Shown here: positions 9,049 through 18,190 of the stretch, one piece after another | How positions within the stretch are numbered: the stretch's first letter is position 1 | How the letters are laid out: the number at the start of each line of letters is the position of its first letter | Assembly: GCA_040756735.1 (NCBI GenBank) | Contig: JBFLYC010000014.1 | Span: 1-64,000, forward strand | From: JBFLYC01 sp040756735 | Lineage (GTDB): Bacteria > Bacillota > DSM-16504 > Desulfitibacterales > Desulfitibacteraceae | Length of the DNA stretch: 64,000 nt | Direction of reading: 5' to 3' | Position numbers and translations under genes: made by a program | Notes under the pieces: generated by a model | Databases searched by the model: none | What the model was told of the DNA's origin: nothing | The model's input: only the letters and a program-made list of their open reading frames with translations

Positions 9049-10554
9049 TCAAACATCTAACCTTTTTTCAGCAAGTTTTTTTTCTAACTTTATTTGCCTA
9101 ATAAGTGATGTAATAATAGATAATACAGCTAGAATTAAGAGAATTGCACTAATAGGCCTGGTAAACAAAATTAAGGGATCTCCATGGGATACAATTAGAG
9201 CTCGCCGCAAATTACCTTCAGCCATGGGGCCCAAAATTAGAGCCAGAAGAATAGGAGATGCGGGAAATTCGTATCTTTGCATAAAATACCCTATTACACC
9301 GAAGATAATAGCCACCCATACGTCAAAAAGACTGTTACGCATGGAATAAGCACCTACAATAGATAATAAGAAAATAACCGGCAGCAGTATATTACGGTTG
9401 ATCGAAATAATTCTGGCAAAAAACCGGATACCCAAAAACCCCACTATGAACATTACCACATTAGCCATCATCATCCCGGCAAAAATAGTGTAAACAATAT
9501 CTATATGATCCTTGTACAGCAGGGGACCTGGCCTAAGTCCCTGAATAACCAAGGCTCCCAATAAAACAGCGGTAACGGCATCACCGGGAACCCCCAGAGA
9601 AAGCATAGGTATCATCGCCCCACCTGTACAGGCATTATTAGCGGATTCAGCAGCTGCAACCCCTTCTATTTCTCCTTCACCAAAGGTTTCGGGATGTTTA
9701 GAACTCCTTTTAGCTTCACTATAGGCTACAAAAGCGGAGATATCACTTCCCGCCCCTGGTATTGAACCGATAAAGGTACCTAGAATACTTGATTTAAAAA
9801 TTGTTTTCCACGATTTCTTAATATCAGATAGTTTGGGCAAAAGCTGAGTTATCTTGCTCTCCACTTTTTGCTGTTTATAAATAGTCTCAACTCCTTTAAA
9901 AACCTCGGCAAGAGCGAATAATCCTATCAAGGTGGGAATAAAGGAAGGCCCCTCATATAAATCCATCATGCCAAAAGTAAAACGGGGATAACCGGAGGTA
10001 GGGTCAATGCCCATGGTAGCGATCAGCAACCCAAACACGCCTGTTATTAATCCCTTATAAATGGACTTTCCGGAAACAGAAATAATAATGCTCAAACCAA
10101 AAATGGCCAGGGCAAAATATTCCGGAGCGCTAAACTTGAGGGCAAACCTGGATAATTGCGGGGAAAGAAAAGTCATGATCAGGGCGCCGGTAAATCCTCC
10201 AATAAAGGAGGAAAAGACCGACATACTTAAAGCCCTGCCGGCTTCACCTCTCTGGGCTAGAGGATATCCGTCCAGGAGTGTTGCTGCCGCCGCAGGCGTC
10301 CCTGGGGTCCTGATCAATATTGCAGATATTGAACCTCCATAAATTGCTCCGCTAAAAATCCCCAGCAACATGGCCATTCCTTGATGAATTGGCAAACCAA
10401 AAGTAAAAGGAACCAGCAAAGCAACACCCATTGTTGCCGTAAGTCCCGGCAATGAACCAACTAAAATTCCACCGGTTACCCCCAGGAATACCATAATAAG
10501 ACTTTCTAATTGCAAGATAGCGCTAAAACCTTTTAACAATAGACCGAAATCCAT
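9049..10554 (-). CDS. tctA: tripartite tricarboxylate transporter large membrane subunit TctA
   Basis: A 501-residue integral membrane protein with about 12 hydrophobic segments and the TctA marks GSLPGLTATMGVALLVPFTF near residue 33, GAIYGGSISAILIRTPGTP near 70, GSIPGAGSDISAFVAY, and ESANNACTGGAMIPMLSLGVPG. It forms the sodium-coupled permease core with TctB and receives solute from TctC. Encoded with a uronate catabolic pathway, so a sugar acid rather than citrate is the likely cargo (inference). Confidence 0.92.
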   Translation of the reverse strand: MDFGLLLKGFSAILQLESLIMVFLGVTGGILVGSLPGLTATMGVALLVPFTFGLPIHQGMAMLLGIFSGAIYGGSISAILIRTPGTPAAAATLLDGYPLAQRGEAGRALSMSVFSSFIGGFTGALIMTFLSPQLSRFALKFSAPEYFALAIFGLSIIISVSGKSIYKGLITGVFGLLIATMGIDPTSGYPRFTFGMMDLYEGPSFIPTLIGLFALAEVFKGVETIYKQQKVESKITQLLPKLSDIKKSWKTIFKSSILGTFIGSIPGAGSDISAFVAYSEAKRSSKHPETFGEGEIEGVAAAESANNACTGGAMIPMLSLGVPGDAVTAVLLGALVIQGLRPGPLLYKDHIDIVYTIFAGMMMANVVMFIVGFLGIRFFARIISINRNILLPVIFLLSIVGAYSMRNSLFDVWVAIIFGVIGYFMQRYEFPASPILLALILGPMAEGNLRRALIVSHGDPLILFTRPISAILLILAVLSIITSLIRQIKLEKKLAEKRLDV

Positions 10555-10578
10555 GTAATCACCCTTTTATTTTCAGAT

Positions 10579-11034
10579 TTAGCCCAAAAAACCATTAGGA
10601 AGGGTAATATTTAAAGCTTTACTGAATATTCCATAAATAACCAGACTTATTGCAGTAGAGATTAATATCATCTTAAAATAATTCCTTAACTTAAGTAAAA
10701 ACATCAAGAACATCAGGTAAATTATGCTGCAAAGAATAAATCCTAAATAAGGGAACAACAAACAATAGACTATGGTAGCTAAAAGAGATGCACCTGCCCT
10801 TTGGACAGCAGGATCCTTGAGGCTAAACTTTTCATTGGTTTTCATTGACTTTCCCAAAAGAGCCAATATTATTAAACCTACACTAAAAACCAGCAAAGAA
10901 TAAGCTAAAAGACGGGGGAAAAAAGCAGGTCCTAATAATAGCACCCTATCTTCAGGGAATCTGGTAGTTGCCCATAATACATAACCGCTTAACAATATAC
11001 CGATTATGCCGGCAACTATATCGGGTTTTTTCAA
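10579..11034 (-). CDS. tctB: tripartite tricarboxylate transporter small membrane subunit TctB
   Basis: About 151 residues with four predicted membrane helices (AGIIGILLSGYVLWAT; LLAYSLLVFSVGLIILALL; GASLLATIVYCLLFPYLGF; and a long C-terminal hydrophobic stretch). This is typical of TctB. An open frame extends to 11118, but TTG at 11034 is preferred because a purine-rich GGATGGGG precedes it and the hydrophobic region then begins close to the N-terminus. It lies between tctC and tctA. Confidence 0.82.
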   Translation of the reverse strand: MKKPDIVAGIIGILLSGYVLWATTRFPEDRVLLLGPAFFPRLLAYSLLVFSVGLIILALLGKSMKTNEKFSLKDPAVQRAGASLLATIVYCLLFPYLGFILCSIIYLMFLMFLLKLRNYFKMILISTAISLVIYGIFSKALNITLPNGFLG

Positions 11035-11125
11035 AATGACCCCATCCTTTCTCTCAGAACTAAGGATAATTTTATAAAATTTGGGCAAATACCAGGGAGG
11101 ACCCGGTATTTGCCCCACACTTACT

Positions 11126-12112
11126 TTATTTTGCCAGACCTAGACTTTTCATTACCGCTTCAACATTTACAGCTGATTCATCCAAAAATTTCTCAAAATC
11201 ATTGGCATTGGCATAAGCTAAACCCAAGCCTGCTTTTTTAGCAAAATCTTGGAAGTCTGGGGTATCATAAGCTTTCTTAAAGGCTTCCGCTAATATATTT
11301 TTAACCTCTGAATCCGTATCTTTAGGAACAGCCAAGCCTCTCCAGGTACCGAAGGTTATGTCATAACCCAATTCTTTAAAGGTGGGTACATCTGGGAAGT
11401 TAGGATTTCGTTCAGGGCTCATAACTGCCAGTATTTTTAACTCTCCAGCCTGTACTTGACCCTGCACCTCGGCTGGGCTGACAGAAACAGCCTGAATATG
11501 TCCCCCTACCAGGTCTGTTACCGCCGGAGCAGCGCCATTAAAGGGAACATGGGTAAGTTTAATACCGGCTTTTTCTTCCAATAGACCGGCAGCAATATGC
11601 CAAACTGATCCGGGGCCAGAATTGCCTACGTTTATTTGGCCGGGATGCTCTTTAGCATAATTAATAAACTCTTCAACAGTTTGATAAGGTGCATCCTTTT
11701 TAACTGTTAAAGCAGCCGGGTCCATATTTACTCTCATTAATAGGTCATAATCCTTATAAGTAAATGGAGTCAAACCTTGAGGCGGCAATGATAAAAGTTC
11801 AAAAGTTATCATTGTTACAGTATAACCGTCATTTTTAGCGTTAAGCCCTGCTCCATGACCAACAGCGCCTCCACCACCGGTAATATTATTTACTGTTACT
11901 GTCTGCCCCAGGAACTGTTCAGCATTTTTGCCCAAACCCCTGGCCACAGCATCAGTACCACCCCCGGCAGCCCAGGGCACAATCATGGTAATAGCCTTGG
12001 TGGGAAACTCCACTTTTTTGGCTTCCTCTTTGGGAGCCTCCTGTTTCTGACCACAACCTGCCAAACTAAGAACCATAAGGCATACCAAGAAGATAACAAT
12101 TAATCTTTTCAC
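11126..12112 (-). CDS. tctC: TctC/Bug-family substrate-binding lipoprotein
   Basis: An extracytoplasmic solute receptor. The N-terminus MKRLIVIFLVCLMVLSLAGCG is a lipoprotein signal with lipobox LAGC. The mature domain has the Bug-family marks PTKAITMIVPWAAGGGTDAVARGL and INVGNSGPGSVWHIAAGLLE, then GAAPAVTDLVGGHIQA. GTG at 12112 is chosen over ATG 12157 because GGGGGAG lies just before it. First gene of the operon running to iclR, so its ligand should be the pathway substrate. Confidence 0.9.
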   Translation of the reverse strand: MKRLIVIFLVCLMVLSLAGCGQKQEAPKEEAKKVEFPTKAITMIVPWAAGGGTDAVARGLGKNAEQFLGQTVTVNNITGGGGAVGHGAGLNAKNDGYTVTMITFELLSLPPQGLTPFTYKDYDLLMRVNMDPAALTVKKDAPYQTVEEFINYAKEHPGQINVGNSGPGSVWHIAAGLLEEKAGIKLTHVPFNGAAPAVTDLVGGHIQAVSVSPAEVQGQVQAGELKILAVMSPERNPNFPDVPTFKELGYDITFGTWRGLAVPKDTDSEVKNILAEAFKKAYDTPDFQDFAKKAGLGLAYANANDFEKFLDESAVNVEAVMKSLGLAK

Positions 12113-12190
12113 AAGCTCTCCCCCTTTTAAATTTTCAAGGTTACAAATCCTACTCAAACTTCTTTATTATTTCCCCCCTCCCCCCAAAAT

Positions 12191-12207
12191 ATTTCACATT
12201 ATGAAAT
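12191..12207. promoter_or_regulatory. candidate IclR/KdgR operator upstream of the tctC-to-iclR operon
   Basis: Inverted repeat ATTTCA-N5-TGAAAT, 79 bases upstream of the tctC start, in an AT-rich intergenic stretch of 357 bases (12113-12469). Length and arm content resemble KdgR-type operators. The rest of that stretch holds no gene I can see. On the plus strand TATACT near 12404 could serve the small gene at 12470. Confidence 0.45.
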
Positions 12208-12469
12208 GTCATTTTATAATAATAAGGTATTCAACGTTTTTTCAAAAATTCCTGCAAAAATTAATTTTAATTTTTTTTACTAACTTTTCCAAGTTGGGTG
12301 CTTTAAAAAAAATTAAAACGAATGACAAACCCATTCTTATGAAAAATTAACAATTTATTCTAAAGATATATATTGTCATTGTAACCATATTTTGGGTGCA
12401 GAATATACTGTAATAGGAGGCAAACAAAAAAGCCACCTCTAAAACTAAATATGAAAGGGGGAACACAAA

Positions 12470-12715
12470 GTGGAAGAAGCTGGTGTTAAAAAATTACGTG
12501 GTATTGAGGATAGTGTCGTTGAAATCATAGCTGATACACAAAATTTTGATGTAGGAGCTAGAACTCAAGGTGTTTCAATTACCGGATTTATCGATGTGGA
12601 AAAAATTATACGTTTAGGTTTTCAGAGATTTTTCATCGAGAAGAAGCTTCCTTTTCATGTATTAATCATTAGAAGACCAGTCTTTTTTGTTGAAGATGGA
12701 TTTGGCGAGAAGTAA
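12470..12715 (+). CDS. small protein, possibly SPOCS (DUF3794)-like
   Basis: 81 residues; GTG start 8 bases after AAGGGGG. The middle (VSITGFIDVEKIIRLGFQRF) and the end (FIEKKLPFHVLII) show the strand pattern of SPOCS/DUF3794 domains found in clostridial spore-coat and envelope proteins, but it is much shorter than a full domain. Its C-terminus resembles that of the next gene at 12825 (xLEKxLPFxxxxIK), so the two are probably related. No signal peptide or membrane segment. Own terminator follows. Function unknown. Confidence 0.6.
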   Translation: MEEAGVKKLRGIEDSVVEIIADTQNFDVGARTQGVSITGFIDVEKIIRLGFQRFFIEKKLPFHVLIIRRPVFFVEDGFGEK

Positions 12716-12723
12716 TTTTCAAG

Positions 12724-12755
12724 AAAAGAGCAAGCTTTATCTTGCTCTTTTCTTT
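12724..12755 (+). terminator. Rho-independent terminator after the small gene at 12470
   Basis: Eleven-base perfect stem AAAAGAGCAAG / CTTGCTCTTTT with a 6-base loop and T-rich tail. Confidence 0.85.
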
Positions 12756-12766
12756 ACCTATTTAAA

Positions 12767-12783
12767 CGTATATGTGTTATACG
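12767..12783. promoter_or_regulatory. inverted repeat upstream of the small gene at 12825
   Basis: CGTATA-N5-TATACG, 42 bases before the start codon. Possible operator, though no regulator can be assigned. Confidence 0.3.
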
Positions 12784-12824
12784 CACCCAAGTGTTTTTGA
12801 TATTAAAAAAAAGGGGAGAAGGTT

Positions 12825-13133
12825 ATGAGCCGCATTATGAATATTAGAAATCAGAGATTGCTGCAGCGTATCAATGATTTAGAGTATATGATTAGCGAAT
12901 TAATCTATAAAGTAGATAGCATGAAACAGGAATTAGAGAATCAAGCCGATAAAACTAATGTTAATGTAATTTCTGATGTCCATAGTATCCAGGTAGGAGA
13001 TAGTCTTGTTACGCAAAAGACAGGATGGATCATTGATAAAGGTGAGGTGATTTGTGAAGGTAATGAACAGTGTTACCTTGAAAAACAGCTGCCATTTTCA
13101 ATAATGAGCATCAAGAAACGAGTTAAAACATAA
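12825..13133 (+). CDS. small coiled-coil protein with the same C-terminal motif as the preceding gene
   Basis: 102 residues. The N-terminal third (LLQRINDLEYMISELIYKVDSMKQELENQ) is a predicted coiled coil. The remainder is beta-rich and ends CYLEKQLPFSIMSIKKR, parallel to FFIEKKLPFHVLIIRR in the 81-residue neighbour, which suggests a shared SPOCS-like half-domain. ATG 12825 follows AGGGGAGAAGG. Function unknown; a spore- or envelope-associated role is only a guess. Confidence 0.6.
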   Translation: MSRIMNIRNQRLLQRINDLEYMISELIYKVDSMKQELENQADKTNVNVISDVHSIQVGDSLVTQKTGWIIDKGEVICEGNEQCYLEKQLPFSIMSIKKRVKT

Positions 13134-13180
13134 ACCCATGGCAACCACCTTTTAAATTCTCTAACTGCTGCATATTGGTA

Positions 13181-13216
13181 AACCGCCTAAAACCTCAAGG
13201 GTTCTAGGCGGTTTTT
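13181..13216. terminator. bidirectional terminator between the small gene and dctM
   Basis: Stem AACCGCCTA / TAGGCGGTT extended by AACC / GGTT, T-run on the plus side. It separates the convergent genes ending at 13133 and 13225. Confidence 0.82.
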
Positions 13217-13224
13217 CATCTTTC

Positions 13225-14538
13225 TTATATCTCAAAAAGAAGATCAGGTAGGAAAGTAACGATTTTGGGAAAGGCTACCAACACTATCAAGCATATTGCC
13301 AGCGCAATTAAAAAAGGCCATATGCCCCTAAAAATAACCTCTATTGGTATATCCGGTGCAACACCCTTTATTACATATACATTCATTCCAACAGGCGGGG
13401 TGATTACCCCCATAGCAACTACCATTACAATAATTACTCCAAACCATATTGGATCGTAGCCAAGGGTAGTCACTACTATCGGGAAGAATATAGGAATAGT
13501 GAGTAAAACAAGCGCTAATGCATCAATAAAACAACCTAAAATTAGATAGATAAATAGGATTACTCCCATAACGGCAGAGGGAGGCAGCGGAAGATTCCCC
13601 GCCCATGTAGCCAGTTCAAAGGGAATTCTGCTTAGCGCAATGAAACGTCCGAAAATAGTCGCACCTGCAACCATCAGCATAATCATAGCTGTAGTTCTTG
13701 TACTGTCTACTAGAGATTTTTTAAAGCCTTCCCAGCTTAATCTTTTACTCAATAGAGCTACTCCCAGAACACCCGCAGCCCCAACAGCACCAGCCTCAGT
13801 GGGCGTAAACCAACCTGCGAACAAACCTCCCATTGATATGGAAAATATGATTAGAACTTCACCTAATCCCCCTTGAAGAGCATTAATTCTCTCCTTCCAA
13901 CTTGCTCGAGGTCCAGCAGGTGCTAAGCCCGGATTGTGATGAGCAAGTATGGCTATCGCTGCCATATATAAAAACATAAGAAAAATACCCGGTACAATGC
14001 CTGCCATAAATAATTTGCCCACGGATTGTTCTGTAGCTATCCCATAGACAATCAAAATTACACTGGGTGGTATTAATACCCCCAAGGCTCCACCAGCAGC
14101 AACACTGGCCGCAGCCAGTGAAGCATGATATTTAAATTTTTTCATTTCCGGCAAGGCCACAGCGCCCATTGTTGCTGCTGTAGCTGTATTTGAACCGCAA
14201 ATTGCTCCAAAAACAGCACACGCTGCCTGAGTTGCTATTGCCAGGCCTCCAGAATAATGTCCCACCAATTTGTAGGCAAAAACATAGAGCCTTGTACCAA
14301 TTCCTGAGTAATACGCTAAAAATCCCATCCAAACAAACATTGCAATAACACTCAGCGTATGAGAGGAAAACACTGAATAAATCTCAGTCGCTACCATACT
14401 AAAAGCTGCGCCGGGTGAAACTAGATAACTAAAACCAGCAAAACCTACAACCGCCATGGCAAAAGCAATAGGCATACGCAGCATAATAAATATAAAGAAA
14501 ATAATTATGCCTATTAATCCTGTGTATAATGAAGTCAT
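13225..14538 (-). CDS. dctM: TRAP transporter large permease DctM
   Basis: 437 residues, about 12 membrane helices. It has the DctM features FAGWFTPTEAGAVGAAGV, GAICGSNTATAATMGAVALPEM, GALGVLIPPSVILIVYGI and ITPPVGMNVYVIKGVAPD. Together with DctQ it forms the sodium-driven membrane part that accepts substrate from DctP. Its ATG overlaps the dctQ stop by four bases, indicating translational coupling. Confidence 0.92.
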   Translation of the reverse strand: MTSLYTGLIGIIIFFIFIMLRMPIAFAMAVVGFAGFSYLVSPGAAFSMVATEIYSVFSSHTLSVIAMFVWMGFLAYYSGIGTRLYVFAYKLVGHYSGGLAIATQAACAVFGAICGSNTATAATMGAVALPEMKKFKYHASLAAASVAAGGALGVLIPPSVILIVYGIATEQSVGKLFMAGIVPGIFLMFLYMAAIAILAHHNPGLAPAGPRASWKERINALQGGLGEVLIIFSISMGGLFAGWFTPTEAGAVGAAGVLGVALLSKRLSWEGFKKSLVDSTRTTAMIMLMVAGATIFGRFIALSRIPFELATWAGNLPLPPSAVMGVILFIYLILGCFIDALALVLLTIPIFFPIVVTTLGYDPIWFGVIIVMVVAMGVITPPVGMNVYVIKGVAPDIPIEVIFRGIWPFLIALAICLIVLVAFPKIVTFLPDLLFEI

Positions 14539-15020
14539 CTAGCCACAGCCGCCCTTTTTATAGATTCTATCAATTCAACCAGCAATACAAGACAAAGTAC
14601 CAGCAAGCCAATAGCAACAAGATATATAAAATAGTAAAATGGCGCCTGCATTGTTGGTGAAACCACGCCTTTTACCGACAATCTGTAAGCATAATTTCCT
14701 AAATGCCAGGCAGTCAAAGTCCAAAAAGTAAGAGCAATACCATACATTGCTGTATTTACAATTGCCTGTATTCTAGTTGAGAAGCGATCCATTATAAATC
14801 CCACTGCGATATGTCCTTTTTGCACCGCGCAATAAGCTAGTGCAAAGCCTATCATCACTGCCGTCAAAAATCCCACATATTCATAAGTTCCCAGAATAGG
14901 CCTATTAAAAATACCCCGCAATATAACATTGATTACAATCAAAGCCATTGTGATAACCATACATAAACCAGCAATTGTGTCCAGGACTTTACTTAGTCCA
15001 GTAACAAATTCCTTTAACAT
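14535..15020 (-). CDS. dctQ: TRAP transporter small permease DctQ
   Basis: 161 residues with four membrane helices. The second helix region carries NRPILGTYEYVGFLTAVMIGFALAY, followed by KGHIAVGFIMDRF, both characteristic of DctQ. It lies between dctP and dctM and overlaps dctM by four bases. Confidence 0.88.
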   Translation of the reverse strand: MLKEFVTGLSKVLDTIAGLCMVITMALIVINVILRGIFNRPILGTYEYVGFLTAVMIGFALAYCAVQKGHIAVGFIMDRFSTRIQAIVNTAMYGIALTFWTLTAWHLGNYAYRLSVKGVVSPTMQAPFYYFIYLVAIGLLVLCLVLLVELIESIKRAAVAR

Positions 15021-15055
15021 TCTAATACTGTCTCCTTATAAACTTTATTTTCAAC

Positions 15056-16159
15056 CTACTTATATTCTTTATTGTATTTTTCTGCCAGATTTACAATTAA
15101 ATCCAATATTTCCCGTCCATTTAATCCCTGTTTATCCATTTTCTCCACATATTCATCCTGAATGGGGTTGACCAGTTTTATCCAACGGGCTTTTTCTTCA
15201 TCTGAAAGAGTGAAGACTTCCTGTTTTGTTGCTTCTATGGCCCATTTCAAGGCAGCTTCATTTTGTTTGTCCCATAGACCCATTGCGATTTCTTCAAAAT
15301 ACTTTTCACTAACTGCCTCAACTATACCTTGAACCTCAGAAGTTAGAGAATTCCAGGTATCAAGATTCATGGTTACAAAAAACAATGTGTTGTAAAGAAA
15401 GGGTGTCAGTGTTAAGTAGTCGGTAACTTCAGCATGTCTCCATCCTCTCAATACCTCAACGGGAGACAGATTACCCTTAACTACTCCTTTGGAAAGGGCT
15501 TCATAAGCATCAGATTGTGGCATGGCTACAGGAATTCCCCCAAGGGCTTCGATTGTTTTGGCACTAAGTCCTGTAGCTCTCAACTCTAGCCCCTGTATAT
15601 CTTCTAGATTCCTAACAGGTACCTTTGTAAACAAGTCTCCTGGGCCGGTAGCGAATACCATTAATAGTTTGGTATCCTCAACCTCTGCAGGATTAAGTTC
15701 CCTTATTCCATCCCAGGCAACCTTACTTGCTGCCTTTGAATTATTATAATTTACACCAGGCAATTCAAAGACCTCCAACACTGGAAAGCGTCCTCTTGTA
15801 TATGAAAAACATGATAAACCAATATCTGCTATGCCTGATACAACCCCCTCGTAAATAGCATCAGCTTGCAGCAAAGTTTGGCTGGGATAGCTGATAATAT
15901 TGACCTTGCCATCAGTGGCTTCTTCAATAGCCTTTGCCCAGGGTTGAATTAACTCAGTCTCAGCTGGATGGGTTCCAGGAAAAAAATGTGCCAGCCGAAG
16001 CTCAACTTTTTTTTGTGCTTCTCCCGAATCATTTTTAGCTGAAGTTTCCTCCTTGGATGAACAACCTGTCAAAACAAATGCCATCATTAACACCAGACAA
16101 ACTGCAGCACCCAATTTCAAAACCTTTTGGTTTTTGAGACACAACAAATCCTTCACCAT
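15056..16159 (-). CDS. dctP: TRAP transporter substrate-binding lipoprotein DctP
   Basis: The N-terminus has a lipoprotein signal ending FVLTGCSS. The mature part carries LRLAHFFPGTHPAE, the family arginine region near GLELRATGLSAKTIEALGGIPVAMPQSDAYEALSKG (positions about 195-230), and an extended C-terminal helical region. The ATG at 16159 is preferred over 16165 by spacing from AAGGAGG. A malate:quinone oxidoreductase gene lies just upstream, which hints at a C4-dicarboxylate or related ligand (inference). Confidence 0.88.
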   Translation of the reverse strand: MVKDLLCLKNQKVLKLGAAVCLVLMMAFVLTGCSSKEETSAKNDSGEAQKKVELRLAHFFPGTHPAETELIQPWAKAIEEATDGKVNIISYPSQTLLQADAIYEGVVSGIADIGLSCFSYTRGRFPVLEVFELPGVNYNNSKAASKVAWDGIRELNPAEVEDTKLLMVFATGPGDLFTKVPVRNLEDIQGLELRATGLSAKTIEALGGIPVAMPQSDAYEALSKGVVKGNLSPVEVLRGWRHAEVTDYLTLTPFLYNTLFFVTMNLDTWNSLTSEVQGIVEAVSEKYFEEIAMGLWDKQNEAALKWAIEATKQEVFTLSDEEKARWIKLVNPIQDEYVEKMDKQGLNGREILDLIVNLAEKYNKEYK

Positions 16160-16195
16160 ACGCATCCTCCTTAAAAATCTTTATTGTAAAAACAA

Positions 16196-16277
16196 ACAAA
16201 AAACTCCGTAGGAGGAGTCTAATGAACAAGGACAACCACCGTTACTCAAACAAACATAAGATAACGGTCAGCGGAGC
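16196..16277 (-). ncRNA. structured leader with terminator-like hairpin upstream of dctP
   Basis: On the minus strand a stem ACCGTTA / TAACGGT (16268-16262 with 16244-16238, 17-base loop) precedes a hairpin AGACTCC / GGAGTTT followed by T-runs (down to about 16196). CTCCG at 16276-16272 can instead pair with CGGAG at 16208-16204, which would compete with the terminator stem. This is the geometry of an attenuator or riboswitch. I do not recognise a known class. The dctP ribosome binding site is about 25 bases further on. Confidence 0.45.
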
Positions 16278-16441
16278 CTTTTTCCATATACCTACCATCC
16301 TACCATTCTACCCTTTTTAAAAACCACTGATATATTTGTTTCGCTACTATTTAATATTTTCCTGCTAAAAAATCATTTTCCACAGGATTATCTCAGCATT
16401 TTTAAGCTGCCTGTAAGTTTATTAATTTTCTTCTTTGGTCC

Positions 16442-16461
16442 ATAAAGGCATAAGCCTTTAT
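16442..16461. repeat. perfect inverted repeat after mqo
   Basis: ATAAAGGC / GCCTTTAT with a 4-base loop, 41-60 bases past the mqo stop. No T-run follows on either strand, so terminator activity is doubtful. The rest of 16278-16501 shows nothing else recognisable. Confidence 0.4.
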
Positions 16462-16501
16462 CTATTCCTTTTCAGAAATATAATATATAAGAGAACATAC
16501 T

Positions 16502-18019
16502 TTAAACAACAGTCACTTTCTCATTCTCCAATAGACCATTAGTTAAACCTAGCGTTTGGGCGGTTGAAGCATTAATTTCTTGCAGAAGCTCTGGGTTTTC
16601 CTCAAGTAATAGACCATAAGAAGGAATCATTTCTTTTATCTTCGGTTCCCACGCTTTTAGGTGTTGCGGGAAACATTTTGTTATTACTTCAAGCATTATG
16701 GAAACGACGGTAGAAGCACCAGGAGAAGCGCCAAGCAATGCTGCTATCGAACCATCAGCGGCACTAACAACTTGCGTGCCAAATTGGAGCGTTCCTCTGC
16801 CACCAGCTTCAGTATCTTTGATAACTTGTACACGCTGGCCCGCCACCAATAAATCCCAATCCTCGCTTTTGGCGTTGGGGACAAAATCCCGCAAAGCTTC
16901 CATGCGCTGTTCCTTTGATAACATAACTTGCTGGATCAGGTATTTTGTCAATGAAGCGTTTTTTACTCCTGACGCCAACAAAGTTACGAGATTATCTGGT
17001 TTTACTGAAGTTAACAAATCAAACATTGAACCAAATTTTAAAAATTTTGGCGAGAAGCCGGCAAACGGTCCAAAGAATAACAATACTTTATTATCGATAA
17101 ATCTTGTGTCAAGATGGGGAACAGACATTGGGGGAGCGCCAACCGGAGCTTGTCCGTATACTTTTGCATAATGCTGGGCTACAATATCCGGTTTCTTACA
17201 CACCATAAATATTCCGCTTACCGGAAATCCTCCAATACCTTTTCCTTCGGAAATACCGGATTTTTGCAGCAAATGCAGACTTCCTCCCCCGCCCCCAATA
17301 AAAACGAATTTTGCAGTATGGCGTCCGACGGTACTGCTATCTACATTCCGCACTTTCAATTGCCACAAGCCGCTGCTGGTACGTTTTAGATCTTCAACAT
17401 TATGATTGAATTTTATATGGACGTTTTTACTCTTTAAGTGGGCAAACAATATGCGCGTTAAAGCGCCAAAGTTGACATCAGTTCCAGATTCGATTCTCGT
17501 TGCCGCCATAGGATTATTCAATTTCCTGCCTTTCATCATAAGGGGAATCCATTTCATCAGTTTTTCTGGGTCATCGGAAAACTCCATCCCTTGAAACAGG
17601 GGATTATTAGACAGGACTTTAAAACGCTTTTTTAAAAAAGCTACATTTTTTTCTCCTTGTACCCAACTCATATGAGGTAATTGCACAATAAAGTCCTTCG
17701 GGTTATTTATCAGGTTGCTTTTAACAAGGTAAGACCAAAACTGCTTGGAAACTTGATACTCTTCATTAACTTTTATAGCTTTACGAGTATCTATAGATCC
17801 GTCCGGTTGTTCAACAGTGTAGTTAAGCTCACACAGTGACGCATGCCCGGTTCCCGCATTATTCCATTCGTTAGAACTTTCCTCTCCTGGGTCTGCCAGT
17901 CTCTCAAACACAGTAATTTCCCAGTCCGGTGCTAATTCTTTCAGCAGTGTCCCCAAGGTCGCACTCATGATACCGGCACCAATTAAGATAACGTCTGTTT
18001 TAGTTTGGCTATTGCTCAT
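16502..18019 (-). CDS. mqo: malate:quinone oxidoreductase
   Basis: FAD-dependent peripheral membrane enzyme that oxidises L-malate to oxaloacetate and passes electrons to quinone. The N-terminal VILIGAGIMSATLGTLLKEL is the FAD-binding Rossmann motif. SSNEWNNAGTGHASLCELNYT, FVFIGGGGGSLHLLQKSGI and TVVSIMLEV are strongly conserved in Mqo. 505 residues is full length. It requires a quinone pool. It lies upstream of dctPQM on the same strand with about 340 bases between. Confidence 0.94.
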   Translation of the reverse strand: MSNSQTKTDVILIGAGIMSATLGTLLKELAPDWEITVFERLADPGEESSNEWNNAGTGHASLCELNYTVEQPDGSIDTRKAIKVNEEYQVSKQFWSYLVKSNLINNPKDFIVQLPHMSWVQGEKNVAFLKKRFKVLSNNPLFQGMEFSDDPEKLMKWIPLMMKGRKLNNPMAATRIESGTDVNFGALTRILFAHLKSKNVHIKFNHNVEDLKRTSSGLWQLKVRNVDSSTVGRHTAKFVFIGGGGGSLHLLQKSGISEGKGIGGFPVSGIFMVCKKPDIVAQHYAKVYGQAPVGAPPMSVPHLDTRFIDNKVLLFFGPFAGFSPKFLKFGSMFDLLTSVKPDNLVTLLASGVKNASLTKYLIQQVMLSKEQRMEALRDFVPNAKSEDWDLLVAGQRVQVIKDTEAGGRGTLQFGTQVVSAADGSIAALLGASPGASTVVSIMLEVITKCFPQHLKAWEPKIKEMIPSYGLLLEENPELLQEINASTAQTLGLTNGLLENEKVTVV

Positions 18020-18190
18020 TTATTTAGATTCCTTTCTGAGTTTCTTAAATTACAGTGTAGCACGATTATTTAATAAATTTAAATTTTTTTTAAAAAGACA
18101 GCTTTAAGCTATTTAAAGCTGGTAGGTTGCGATGAATTGGCCCTATTTACCATAATTTTATAATAGGCCAAGTCGTCTAATTTTCGTCTT

